From positions 1,226,492 through 1,290,491 of the forward strand of contig JAHBUE010000001.1 in NCBI GenBank assembly GCA_019638235.1: 64,000 nucleotides of DNA, in the 5' to 3' direction. The notes beneath the pieces are model-generated. The model was not told where the DNA came from, did no database searches, and was given only the letters and a program-made list of their open reading frames with translations. Positions 1-9,090 of the stretch are shown here, one piece after another; position 1 is the first letter of the stretch; each line of letters starts with the position of its first letter. The stretch comes from Cyclobacteriaceae bacterium. GTDB lineage: Bacteria > Bacteroidota > Bacteroidia > Cytophagales > Cyclobacteriaceae. A program made the translations under genes and the position numbers.

Positions 1-2
1 TT

Positions 3-3000
3 CTCAGTATTGCAGCGGTGAGCGCTATAAGCTTTTTCACCTTTGATTTCAACAGAAAGGCAGTAGCCGAAAAGTATCAGTACAGCCTTCAGGTTATTGC
101 CGATACAAAAGCCGCTCATATCAACCAGTTTTTTGAAACCACTGCACGGGCCATTACATCCGTTCAAACCGGTCTGGATTCATCTGCCGGTATTGAATAT
201 TTAATGGAACAAAAAAACATTTTTGGTTTTGATGAATTCTACCTCATCTCCGACAACGGTACAATTTTAGAAACAACCGATACAACTTTTCAAAGCAAGG
301 TTTTTCTTGACCCGGACGGAACAAGTTTTTCATCCGCTCATTCGGGCGTTCATTATAGTGCAGTTTTCAAAAAAGAAGACACGTATTTTCTATATGTGTT
401 TGCGCTTGCTCAAACTGCAAACGGTGAAGGGTTGCTCGTAGCGAAGCAAAATCTTAATAGCTTGTTTAAACCGTTAACCGATTACCGTGGTCTGGGCCAG
501 ACCGGTGAAGTTATCGTGGGGAAATCGGATGCCGTTAACAAGAAAATTCTGTTGGTAAGCCCGTTGCGCACTGAATCAGGCGCAGCCATTAAAATATTCA
601 ACATCATTGATCCGGAAGTAGCCGCATTTAAAACAGCGTTGGAAGGCAGGGCAGAAGGAACCGGAACCGGTATCGACTATCACAAAACAGAAGTTTTGCA
701 GGTATGGCGTAAGTTGAACGCTCCCGGTTGGGTATTGGTAAGTAAAATGGATTTGGCAGAAGCCAATGGCGATGCAGCAGGGCTTTGGCAAATATTTATT
801 ACTGTGGGTATCAGTATAATCCTGATAGCCCTTGCTGCAAGTATTTTGTATTCCCGCTCATTGCTGCAACCGATCAGTTCCATGCGCAACGCGCTTGAAC
901 TTATTTCTCAGGGGATTTTACCGGATAAGATTGATGATAGTAACCGCGATGAATTTGGCAAGATGGCTGTAAAGATCAACGACCTTACTCACTCACTTAG
1001 AAAAAATGCCGATTTCGCGCAACGCATTGGCGAAGGAAAGTACGATACACACTTTACGCCTGCCAGCGATAACGACTTGTTGGGTATGTCGCTGTTGAAC
1101 ATGCGCCAGAACCTCATTGACAACGAACATAGGGATACTGAACGCAACTGGATTGTTCGTGGTGTGGCAGAAATCAGTGAAATGCTACGGCTTCACGATT
1201 CAATCGATTCCCTCAGCGATGATGTAGTAAAATTTATTTTAGACAAGATCGGGGCGATACAAGGCGCATTTTATGTAGTGGACGATGAGGGCAGCGAACG
1301 GATTATTGAAATGCGCGCCAGCTATGCCTATGGCCGTAAAAAATACCTGAAAACAAAATTCAAATTTGCCGAGGGGCTGGTAGGGCAAGCTGCCATAGAG
1401 AAAGATATTGTATTGCGCACTGAAATTCCGCATGAATATGTAACGCTTACATCCGGTATCCTGGGCGAGCAACGCCCAACCTGCATATTAGTTGTGCCGT
1501 TAATCACCAACGAAGAGGTATATGGTGTGCTGGAATACGCTGCCCTAAAGAAATTTGACCCTTCGCAAGTAAAATTTGTGCAGGAGTTAAGCTTGATACT
1601 CGCCCGCACCATCTTCAACATTAAAGTAAATGAGCGCACCCGCAAACTCCTCGAAGAATCGCAGGCTATGAGTGCCGAACTTCAGGAGAAACAGGAAGTA
1701 TTACGTCAGAATGCTGAAGAAATGCAGGCTACCCAGGAAGAACTGGAGCGCACCAACCAGGAACTTGAGCACCAGGTTGAAGAAGTTAACCGCACACAAA
1801 AGCGGATGCAGCTTCTCCTCGAAAACGCATCGGAAGTAATTACCATCTACGAAGAAGATGAAACCATCCGGTACATTTCGCCTTCGGTTGAAAGCATTTT
1901 GGGTTATGACCAGCGAGAGCTTATCGGCAAGAGCGATTTCGGCAACGTACACCCCGATTACAAGGAAGTGTACACCAACCTGTTCGCCCGGATGAAAGAA
2001 AATCCCGATGAAAAAGTTACGGTACAATTTGAATACAAAACAAGAGATAATCAGTACATCTGGATTGAGGCTACCGGTACCAACTTCATGTCGAATACCG
2101 CTATACACGGCTACATTTTAAATGCCCGCGACATTACTGAAAAACGAAGGGCTGAACAAGAACAACGCATGCGCAGTAAAATGCAGGCGTTGTCTGAAAA
2201 CTCGCCCGACCTCATCACCCGACTTGAAGATGAGTCCATTTCATACATCAACCCGGTAATTGAATCGTATACAGGCAAAGGCCCATCCGATTATCTGAAT
2301 AAAAAATACAGAGAAGCTGAATTGGACAATACCATTCTTGAAAGCTGGCTGCGCATTGTTGAACAGGTAAACTCTACCAACGAAACCGTAGCCACAGAAA
2401 TGGATTTCCCTTCTGAATTAGGTAAGCGTGTTATGCAGGTAAATGCCATCCCTGAATTTGATGAGTCCGACAAACTTGAATCGGTGTTGGTCGTATCGCA
2501 CGATATTACCGAGCGGAAGATGATCGAGTTGGAAGTTCAAAATAAAAACAAAAAGATCACCGAGAGTATCAACTACGCCAGGCGTATCCAAACAGCTATA
2601 CTTCCCAATTCGCGTGTAATCAGCAAAACGTTACCGGATTCGTTCATCCTGTACAAACCACGCGATGTGGTAAGTGGTGATTTCCCCTGGTTCATGCAAA
2701 TCAAAAACGATATTTACATTGCTGCGGTAGATTGTACCGGTCACGGTGTGCCGGGAGCCTTGCTGTCGTTGATTGGGTACTTCCTGCTGAATGATATAGT
2801 TCGCAGCCGTAAAGTTACCGACCCCGGTGTTATTCTTGATTTGTTAGATGAAGGCGTAACCAAAACCCTGCGCCAGGATGAAGATTCCTCTACTAAAGAC
2901 GGTATGGACATAGCCTTGTGCAAGGTGAGCATGGATACCCGTGAAGTGGAATATGCCGGGGCGCACCGCCCGCTATACATTATGCGAAATGGCGTGATGG

Positions 3001-3305
3001 AAGAAGTTAAGGGTAATAAATTCCCGATTGGTGGTGGCATCTACAAAAACCAGACAAACTTTACCAATACCCAACTTACGCTGAAAAAGGGAGATTCCAT
3101 CTACTTCAGTTCAGACGGATACCCCGACCAGTTCGGTGGGCCGGAAGGTCGCAAATTCGGACCTAAACGTGTGCGCGAAATTATTGAGCGGGCGCACAAC
3201 ATGCCCATGCTGGAAGCCGCTGGTATATTTGACGAGGAGTGGGAAACCTGGCGCGGAGACACCAAACAGACAGACGATGTACTGCTAATCGGTATCAAGT
3301 TTTAA
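3..3305 (+). CDS. SiaA/RsbU-like membrane sensor with PP2C (SpoIIE) phosphatase domain, 5'-truncated
   Basis: The gene is probably cut by the left edge: the reading frame is open to base 3, and the first residues look like the end of a membrane helix. Numbering from the GTG at 18, an extracytoplasmic Cache-like sensor region (about 20-250) is followed by a membrane helix (about 255-279), HAMP (280-335), GAF (about 395-540), a coiled coil (about 545-600), two PAS domains (about 600-830) and a C-terminal SpoIIE/PP2C phosphatase. Phosphatase motifs include VDCTGHGVPGA, SSDGYPDQFGG and TDDVLLIG. The usual GDFYW motif reads GDFPW. SiaB and SiaC homologues follow, so it probably dephosphorylates the SiaC-like protein in response to an external signal. 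The substrate is inferred from SiaA of Pseudomonas. Confidence 0.85.
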   Translation, partial: LSIAAVSAISFFTFDFNRKAVAEKYQYSLQVIADTKAAHINQFFETTARAITSVQTGLDSSAGIEYLMEQKNIFGFDEFYLISDNGTILETTDTTFQSKVFLDPDGTSFSSAHSGVHYSAVFKKEDTYFLYVFALAQTANGEGLLVAKQNLNSLFKPLTDYRGLGQTGEVIVGKSDAVNKKILLVSPLRTESGAAIKIFNIIDPEVAAFKTALEGRAEGTGTGIDYHKTEVLQVWRKLNAPGWVLVSKMDLAEANGDAAGLWQIFITVGISIILIALAASILYSRSLLQPISSMRNALELISQGILPDKIDDSNRDEFGKMAVKINDLTHSLRKNADFAQRIGEGKYDTHFTPASDNDLLGMSLLNMRQNLIDNEHRDTERNWIVRGVAEISEMLRLHDSIDSLSDDVVKFILDKIGAIQGAFYVVDDEGSERIIEMRASYAYGRKKYLKTKFKFAEGLVGQAAIEKDIVLRTEIPHEYVTLTSGILGEQRPTCILVVPLITNEEVYGVLEYAALKKFDPSQVKFVQELSLILARTIFNIKVNERTRKLLEESQAMSAELQEKQEVLRQNAEEMQATQEELERTNQELEHQVEEVNRTQKRMQLLLENASEVITIYEEDETIRYISPSVESILGYDQRELIGKSDFGNVHPDYKEVYTNLFARMKENPDEKVTVQFEYKTRDNQYIWIEATGTNFMSNTAIHGYILNARDITEKRRAEQEQRMRSKMQALSENSPDLITRLEDESISYINPVIESYTGKGPSDYLNKKYREAELDNTILESWLRIVEQVNSTNETVATEMDFPSELGKRVMQVNAIPEFDESDKLESVLVVSHDITERKMIELEVQNKNKKITESINYARRIQTAILPNSRVISKTLPDSFILYKPRDVVSGDFPWFMQIKNDIYIAAVDCTGHGVPGALLSLIGYFLLNDIVRSRKVTDPGVILDLLDEGVTKTLRQDEDSSTKDGMDIALCKVSMDTREVEYAGAHRPLYIMRNGVMEEVKGNKFPIGGGIYKNQTNFTNTQLTLKKGDSIYFSSDGYPDQFGGPEGRKFGPKRVREIIERAHNMPMLEAAGIFDEEWETWRGDTKQTDDVLLIGIKF

Positions 3306-3400
3306 CTGATGTATGAAAAACTGTTATTTAGATATAAAATAAACATGCTTTTGACCCAAATCTTAATAAATTCGTAACCCTAATTACTAACAAAGAACCC

Positions 3401-3949
3401 ATGAACTTCATTTACGAACTGCACCGGACCATGATGTCAGAAAAACTGATACTGGTGTACCAGGGCGATTTCACCCAGGAAACCACAAAATCCATTCTGG
3501 CTATGGCCGAACGGAACCTTGACTCTTCGGGTGAAGAATCAAGTACCAAACGTAAGGTGTTTAACGTGATGGTAGAATCCCTGCAAAACATTGTAAAACA
3601 CAGCGATGAATTAGTAGATGGCGAAACACGCAGCCATGCCGCCATCTTCCTGATCGGCAAGCAAGCCAATCGCTACTCTATTATGTCGGGCAACCCTATT
3701 CGCAAAACGAATGTTGCCAATCTTCAGAAAAAACTTGAACACATTAACGATCTTGATAAAGACGGCTTGAAAGAGTTGTACAAGGAAATCATCAAGAACA
3801 CCACTATTTCAGAAAAAGGCGGTGCAAGTTTAGGCTTTGTTGATATGGCCCGTAAATCCGGAGAAAGATTGGAATTCTCCTTCCCGGAAATGAACGAAGA
3901 ATACTGTTTCTTTTGCCTGAAGGTAAATGTGCCCCGTGGTGAGGAATAA
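3401..3949 (+). CDS. SiaB family protein kinase (DUF6272)
   Basis: This 182-residue protein matches the SiaB/DUF6272 family, cytoplasmic GHKL-like kinases that phosphorylate the SiaC phosphoprotein. A region resembling a GHKL N-box is visible (VESLQNIVKHSD, about residues 59-70), as is a later glycine-containing segment (EKGGASLGFVDMARKSG, about 147-163) that could be the nucleotide-binding lid. It lies 95 bp after the phosphatase gene and 51 bp before the SiaC gene in the same direction, the order expected for a partner switch with opposing kinase and phosphatase. The diguanylate cyclase SiaD of the Pseudomonas system is not adjacent here. The family call is confident; activity is inferred. 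Confidence 0.8.
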   Translation: MNFIYELHRTMMSEKLILVYQGDFTQETTKSILAMAERNLDSSGEESSTKRKVFNVMVESLQNIVKHSDELVDGETRSHAAIFLIGKQANRYSIMSGNPIRKTNVANLQKKLEHINDLDKDGLKELYKEIIKNTTISEKGGASLGFVDMARKSGERLEFSFPEMNEEYCFFCLKVNVPRGEE

Positions 3950-4000
3950 GAGAATATGAATTGATTAAAAAAACATTAACAGCAATAACGCACAACTATT

Positions 4001-4363
4001 ATGGAAATCTTAAATCTCGAAGGAACTGAAGATACCCCAAAAATTATCTTAGATAAAAAGAACGGCATTTTTGAAATCTCCGGACGTTCATTACCGGAAG
4101 ATTCAACCGAATTTTACAGGCCCGTGTTGGAATGGATTGGTAACTATGGTGCCGATGCAAACCCCGCAACCGAATTTGTATTTAAACTTGAATACTTCAA
4201 TACGGCATCTTCAAAACTGATATTAGATGTTCTTTCTGCCTTAGAAGATATTAAAGGCATGAAAATCATGTGGTACTACCACGAAGACGATGAAGACATG
4301 GAAGAAGCCGGTCAGGAATTTTCTGAACTGGTGGAAATTCCATTTGAGTTCAAAACATATTGA
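4001..4363 (+). CDS. SiaC family regulatory phosphoprotein (DUF1987)
   Basis: A 120-residue protein of the SiaC/DUF1987 family. In the known system SiaC is phosphorylated by SiaB and dephosphorylated by SiaA, and its unphosphorylated form activates a downstream partner. The family core is visible: the segment around RSLPEDSTEFYRPVLEWI (about residues 29-46) and the FKLEYFNTASSKLILDVL block (about 67-84), where the phosphorylatable Thr/Ser lies. It ends 23 bp before a strong terminator-like hairpin. Its partner here is unknown; the ABC transporter downstream is one candidate. Confidence 0.82.
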   Translation: MEILNLEGTEDTPKIILDKKNGIFEISGRSLPEDSTEFYRPVLEWIGNYGADANPATEFVFKLEYFNTASSKLILDVLSALEDIKGMKIMWYYHEDDEDMEEAGQEFSELVEIPFEFKTY

Positions 4364-4386
4364 TACGCAAAAACCTGATGAACTGA

Positions 4387-4432
4387 ATCGGTTATCTGTT
4401 TATGTAAAGGGAACAGATAACCGATATTTTTT
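4387..4432 (+). terminator. Intrinsic terminator or attenuator before the ABC transporter gene
   Basis: A perfect 14-bp inverted repeat (4387-4400 with 4412-4425) encloses an 11-base loop and is followed by a run of T. The next start codon, at 4444, lies only 12 bases beyond, leaving no clear room for a separate promoter. The hairpin therefore either ends most siaC transcripts or acts as a partial terminator that lowers readthrough into the transporter gene. Confidence 0.75.
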
Positions 4433-4443
4433 GAACCTGAACC

Positions 4444-7400
4444 ATGAGTGAAGAAATTCTCAAAGCGCTGACCCAACTTTTTGCCATCATTACCAAGCAA
4501 GATGGTGGCGTGTCGGCCAACGAACGGCAATACGTTATCAATTTCTTTCAAACGGAATTGGATCAGGATACCATTAAAGAGTACCTGGCGCAATACGATG
4601 AGCAATCCGGCTATGGTAAAACCGATGAAGACGGAGGGAAAAAACTTACTTCTGTTAAAGAGTCGGTTCGCGTGCTCGGTATTTGCAAAAAAATCAATAA
4701 AACCCTTACGCAAAAACAAAAGATTGTTGTGCTCATTAAGTTGTTAGAGCTTGTAGCGATTGACAAGAACTTCTCTACACAACGGATGGAAATCATAAAC
4801 ACCGTATCTACGGTGTTTAACATTGAAAAAGTAGAATACGACTTAATTGAGAACTTCATAACCACAGAAGATCCGCGTGCCCTTGCCTTCAGTGATATTC
4901 TGCTCGCTACCAAAGACGAAAAAATAAACGACAAACCATACAAGCACACGCATGTACACATTGAAGGCGTTCTGATCTTCCTGCGCATTCGCAGTGTTGA
5001 TATGTATTACACCAAATACATAGGCGATGACTCGAACATGCTGAATGGTTTTATCATGCAACCCAACCGGGTGTACCTGTTCTCGCATGGCAGCACCATT
5101 AAAACACAAGCCGGTGATGCACTGTATTATAGTGACTTAGTAGCGGATTTTAATGATGAAATTAAAACCACGAAGTTATCCTTCAACGCATTAGTAGAGG
5201 AACTGCGTTTCCCCAACGGAGTAATCGGCTTGCGCGATGTTTCGGTATCGGAAGGCCCCGGAAAACTAATCGGTATTATGGGCGCCAGCGGTGCCGGCAA
5301 AACCACGTTGCTGAACGTATTGGCCGGTTTAGTTCCGCCCACAAAAGGAAAAATTCTTATCAATGGCTTCAACATCTTTGAAGAAAAAGAAAAGATACAA
5401 GGTGTTATCGGGTATGTTTCGCAAGATGATTTACTGATTGAAGAACTTACCGTTTACCAGAATTTATACTACAACGCAAAGTTGTGCTTTGCCCATTTCA
5501 GCGAGGCTGAGATTCAGCAACGTGTAATGGAAGTGCTTGAAAACCTGGGGCTTGATCAACGTAAAGACCTGAAAGTGGGTAACCCGTTGGAAAAAACCAT
5601 TAGTGGCGGTCAGCGTAAGCGGTTGAATATTGCACTTGAACTTATCCGCGAGCCGGCTATTTTGTTTTTAGATGAACCTACATCGGGTCTGTCGTCACGC
5701 GATTCGGAAAACGTAATTGACTTACTGAAAGAACTTTCGCTTAAAGGAAAACTCATCTTTGTAGTAATCCATCAACCCTCATCCGACATCTATAAGATGT
5801 TTGATAAGATGATTATTATGGACACCGGTGGCTACCCAGCCTATTACGGCCCCCCGGTTGAAGCTGTAACATATTTTAAACGATCTACTCACCAGGTTGA
5901 CAGCAACCGGGGCCAGTGCGAAACCTGCGGTAACGTTAACCCCGAACAGATATTCAACATTATAGAAGCTAAAGTAGTTGACGAATACGGACAACCTACC
6001 AACAAACGAAAAATAAACCCGGTACAATGGAACGACTGGTTTAAAGAACGATTCAGGTTGGGCCGTGTAGAAGATGTTCGCGAAGAACCGCCCAAGTCAT
6101 TGAACATACCAGGGAAAATCAAACAAAGCATCATATTTGCTACCCGCGATACATTATCGAAACTCAGCAACAAGCAATACCTGCTTATCAACTTGTTGGA
6201 AGCACCATTGCTTGCCTTAATTCTTGCGGTAATAATCAAATACAAAAGCGCCCCCGGAGGAAGGGAATACCTGTTCCGTTTCAACGACAACTTCCCGGCC
6301 TTCATCCTGATGAGCATTATTGTGGCGTTGTTTATGGGCCTTACGGTGAGTGCAGAAGAAATTATCCGCGATCGTAAAATTTTAAAACGCGAGTCATTCC
6401 TAAACCTGAGCTGGAGCAGCTATCTCACCTCCAAGGTGGCTATTCTCTTCACGCTTTCGGCTGTTCAAACACTCCTGTTTGTGTTGGTAGGGCACGTTAT
6501 TCTTGAAATTGAATGGCGGATGATTTTCCCGTTCTGGTTTACGTTGTTTACTGTTTCATGCATGTCGAATGTATTGGGATTAAACATTTCTTCGGCATTC
6601 AACTCGGCTGTAACCGTGTATGTAATGATTCCGTTGCTGCTCATTCCGCAAATGATTCTTAGCGGGCTGCTTTTCCGTTTTGATAAACTCAACGACCTCA
6701 TCAGCACAAAAGGCAAAGTACCGTTAGTGGCCGACTTCATGGCTTCGCGATGGGCGTATGAAGCATTGGCTGTTGATGCGTTCAAAAATAATTCGTACGA
6801 AAAACCGTATTACGAGCTGGAGAAGTACGAATCGCAAGCCGATTTCCGATCCTCTTTCTTAGTTGATGAACTGGAGAAGAAAAGAAAATTCATCAGCGAA
6901 CATTATCAATCAACTGAAGACTCGGTGCATAAGCATGTTGAGAAAGACCTGGAAATTATCCGCAAAAGCCTGAAGGATGATTATTTCAAACGGGGATTGG
7001 AAAATCTGAACCTCGAAAACCAATGGACGGTAAATGTATATTCACCCGAAGTTGATAAACAATTAGAAGAATTTCTGCTCGCGTACAAACGCTTTTACCA
7101 AGATATTTACAACAAAACCGTTGCTGCACGCGAACAAAAAATCTACGAAAAGGAAAACAACGCTTCGGAGTTGTATAACCTCAACAACTATAAAAACCGT
7201 TATTACAACGAAAGCCTGGCCGACCTGGTAAAAAATGTTTCTACTAAAGACAGGATACTGGAGTACAGGGGCGAATTGATTCAGCAAATCAACCCGATTT
7301 TTCTTGACCCCGTAAATACAGGGCCATTGAATTACCGGGCGCATTTCTTTGCCCCCAAAAAGAACCTGTTTAACGTGCAGTGGGAGACCTACCGGTTTAA

Positions 7401-7512
7401 TATGGCCGTGATCTGGTTTATGGCCATTATGTTCTATATAACCCTGTATTTTGAATTGCTACGGAAGTTTATTGACCTGTTTGGGAAAGTGAACCTCCCG
7501 GCAAAAAAATAG
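4444..7512 (+). CDS. ABCG-type ABC transporter with N-terminal TerB-like domain
   Basis: A 1022-residue fusion. The first 150 residues are helical and acidic and resemble TerB tellurite-resistance-like domains. An ATP-binding cassette follows with Walker A (GASGAGKTT, about 278-286), ABC signature (ISGGQRKR) and Walker B plus D-loop (AILFLDEPTSGLSS). The segment IFVVIHQPSSDIYKMFDKM is typical of the ABCG/White subfamily. An ABC2-type membrane domain (about 595-770), a long charged insert (about 770-980) and a last membrane helix near 985-1005 complete it. The substrate cannot be told. The position directly after SiaABC-like genes suggests, but does not prove, that the phosphoswitch acts on it. 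Confidence 0.85.
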   Translation: MSEEILKALTQLFAIITKQDGGVSANERQYVINFFQTELDQDTIKEYLAQYDEQSGYGKTDEDGGKKLTSVKESVRVLGICKKINKTLTQKQKIVVLIKLLELVAIDKNFSTQRMEIINTVSTVFNIEKVEYDLIENFITTEDPRALAFSDILLATKDEKINDKPYKHTHVHIEGVLIFLRIRSVDMYYTKYIGDDSNMLNGFIMQPNRVYLFSHGSTIKTQAGDALYYSDLVADFNDEIKTTKLSFNALVEELRFPNGVIGLRDVSVSEGPGKLIGIMGASGAGKTTLLNVLAGLVPPTKGKILINGFNIFEEKEKIQGVIGYVSQDDLLIEELTVYQNLYYNAKLCFAHFSEAEIQQRVMEVLENLGLDQRKDLKVGNPLEKTISGGQRKRLNIALELIREPAILFLDEPTSGLSSRDSENVIDLLKELSLKGKLIFVVIHQPSSDIYKMFDKMIIMDTGGYPAYYGPPVEAVTYFKRSTHQVDSNRGQCETCGNVNPEQIFNIIEAKVVDEYGQPTNKRKINPVQWNDWFKERFRLGRVEDVREEPPKSLNIPGKIKQSIIFATRDTLSKLSNKQYLLINLLEAPLLALILAVIIKYKSAPGGREYLFRFNDNFPAFILMSIIVALFMGLTVSAEEIIRDRKILKRESFLNLSWSSYLTSKVAILFTLSAVQTLLFVLVGHVILEIEWRMIFPFWFTLFTVSCMSNVLGLNISSAFNSAVTVYVMIPLLLIPQMILSGLLFRFDKLNDLISTKGKVPLVADFMASRWAYEALAVDAFKNNSYEKPYYELEKYESQADFRSSFLVDELEKKRKFISEHYQSTEDSVHKHVEKDLEIIRKSLKDDYFKRGLENLNLENQWTVNVYSPEVDKQLEEFLLAYKRFYQDIYNKTVAAREQKIYEKENNASELYNLNNYKNRYYNESLADLVKNVSTKDRILEYRGELIQQINPIFLDPVNTGPLNYRAHFFAPKKNLFNVQWETYRFNMAVIWFMAIMFYITLYFELLRKFIDLFGKVNLPAKK

Positions 7513-7526
7513 CACACTTGTACTTT

Positions 7527-7557
7527 TTTGGTCGGGAATGACGAATTATTAACTTTG
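7527..7557 (+). promoter_or_regulatory. Bacteroidota-type promoter
   Basis: TTTG at 7527-7530 and TAACTTTG at 7550-7557 are separated by 19 bp, the layout of Bacteroidota housekeeping promoters (-33 TTTG, -7 TAnnTTTG). Transcription would start near 7564, just before the lipoprotein gene at 7580. Confidence 0.7.
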
Positions 7558-7579
7558 TAAGCCTCTAATTTTGAAAATT

Positions 7580-8479
7580 ATGAAAGTCATAAAAATCGGG
7601 TTGCTTGTGCTGGTATTGGCCGCATGTAACTCTGGAAAAAAGGCGGATGATCAGATCTCCTGGGGTGATCTGGATACTACCGCAAGCGAGGGCCCTACCA
7701 TTTCAGAAGCCGTTATCGGTGATATTCTGCAACAGATTCCAAGCCCGCTTGAAATCTCGGTGTTGTTGAAAGAGTCGGGGAAAAAGTACAATTCCGGTTT
7801 CCTGAATTCGGCTGACAACGAGTCGAAGTACAACAGCAATTTCAAGAAGGCTCTCAATCTTGGAATTTACGGTACCGACCTGGGATACACGAACATCTAT
7901 GAACAAAACCAGGATGGCGTAAAGTATATTTCTTCTATCAAAGGTTTGGCAGATGGCCTCAATATCGGTCAGTTTTTTGATATTGAAACTATTGGCAGGT
8001 TAGCTACTAACAGCAAAAACCTGGATTCGTTATTGCTAATAACCACACAAAACTTCAATAACATTAATCACTATCTGCAAACACAGGGCCGGGCAAACCT
8101 GAGCGTACTGTTGTTAACCGGAGGCTGGTTAGAGGCTGTGCACATCACCTGTAATGTAGCCGCAAGCGATCCAACCAATAAAGAGTTGCAGGAGAAAATT
8201 GGGGAACAAAAGGTTATTCTTGAAAATATTATGCTGTTGCTGTCATTCTACCAGGAAACCGATCAAAATATGGCATCCTTATTGAACGACATGAAACAGT
8301 TGCAAGCTGCTTTTGAGCAAGTGAACATAACGTACACATATAAAGAGTCTTCTTTTGAAATTGTAGATGGCGTAATGGTTATTAAAGATAACAGCACCAC
8401 TACCATTGATATTACACCGGAAGATATTGATACCATACGCTCAGTCACATCTTCCATTAGAACAAAGATTATAAGTTAA
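7580..8479 (+). CDS. Hypothetical lipoprotein
   Basis: A putative lipoprotein of about 299 residues. The N-terminus is a short basic-hydrophobic signal ending in a lipobox-like LVLAACNSG, so lipidation at that Cys is expected. The ATG at 7580 is preferred over the in-frame TTG at 7571 because it gives a normal signal peptide and sits well behind the promoter at 7527-7557. The rest is helical with no domain recognised; similar helical lipoproteins are common in Bacteroidota. It is followed 11 bp later by another exported protein, and both probably share one transcript ending at the terminator near 8970. Confidence 0.7.
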   Translation: MKVIKIGLLVLVLAACNSGKKADDQISWGDLDTTASEGPTISEAVIGDILQQIPSPLEISVLLKESGKKYNSGFLNSADNESKYNSNFKKALNLGIYGTDLGYTNIYEQNQDGVKYISSIKGLADGLNIGQFFDIETIGRLATNSKNLDSLLLITTQNFNNINHYLQTQGRANLSVLLLTGGWLEAVHITCNVAASDPTNKELQEKIGEQKVILENIMLLLSFYQETDQNMASLLNDMKQLQAAFEQVNITYTYKESSFEIVDGVMVIKDNSTTTIDITPEDIDTIRSVTSSIRTKIIS

Positions 8480-8490
8480 GATAATTCACT

Positions 8491-8916
8491 ATGAAAAGGT
8501 TATTCTTTTTTATTCTGTCGATATTTCTGATCAGTACAACTGAGGCCTCGGCTCAATGTAATGCAGAAGATCTTTCAAACGATTGTATTCCGAAACTGGC
8601 TTCAGGCTTTAACTTCCTGAAAAGCTATAAAATTGATGGCGGTGGCGGATCGAAAGATAAAGTTGAATACTCGTATGTGTTCACTAAGGGCACACAGTAT
8701 ATGATCAACATCTGCGCACCCGGCCAGCCTACGGATGGCATTGTGGTAACGCTGTACGATTCCAATCGTAACAAAGTAGCCTCAAGCAAAATCAATGGTC
8801 AGTTTATTTCGGCTATTGCTTTTCCCTGCAATGCAACCGGCATTTACTACATCCAGTATACGTTTGATGGATCGTCAAAATACTGCGGTGGCAGTGCATT
8901 AGGTTTCAAACGATAA
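8491..8916 (+). CDS. Secreted hypothetical protein
   Basis: A 141-residue protein with a clear Sec signal peptide (MKRLFFFILSIFLISTTEASAQ, cleavage probably after AQ). The mature part has four or more Cys residues (CNAEDLSNDC near the start, later ICAPG, FPCNA and YCGG) and looks beta-rich, which suggests a disulphide-bonded periplasmic or surface protein. No family was recognised. It is the second gene of a likely two-gene operon with the lipoprotein upstream and is followed by an intrinsic terminator. Confidence 0.65.
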   Translation: MKRLFFFILSIFLISTTEASAQCNAEDLSNDCIPKLASGFNFLKSYKIDGGGGSKDKVEYSYVFTKGTQYMINICAPGQPTDGIVVTLYDSNRNKVASSKINGQFISAIAFPCNATGIYYIQYTFDGSSKYCGGSALGFKR

Positions 8917-8940
8917 GCAAGTGATACAACACACCATTTT

Positions 8941-8970
8941 AAAACCCTGGCGGAAACGTCAGGGTTTTTT
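8941..8970 (+). terminator. Intrinsic terminator
   Basis: AAAACCCTG (8941-8949) pairs with CAGGGTTTT (8960-8968) around a 10-base loop and is followed by T residues. It lies 25 bp after the stop of the secreted-protein gene. Confidence 0.8.
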
Positions 8971-8973
8971 GTT

Positions 8974-9064
8974 AAGGGCATCTCTTAAAACTCTCCGCAA
9001 TCCTTCTCCAACGGAGAAGGGAAGGGGTGAGGCCGAAGAAAAATGAGTTTTTAGAGATGCCCTT
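8974..9064. repeat. 91-bp palindromic element with nested hairpin
   Basis: Outer arms of 20 bp (8974-8993 and 9045-9064) are inverted copies with one mismatch, starting AAGGGCATCTCT. Inside lies a second perfect hairpin, CCTTCTCC-AAC-GGAGAAGG. No coding frame fits. The outer-arm core TTTTAGAGATGCC recurs at 15378-15390. This looks like a small non-autonomous palindromic repeat. Confidence 0.7.
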
Positions 9065-9090
9065 ATGAATTAATCTGCCAACTTAGCGCC

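Noticed and set aside
4444..4900. TerB-like start of the transporter as a separate gene
   Set aside because: The frame is continuous into the ATPase domain with no stop or internal start signal.
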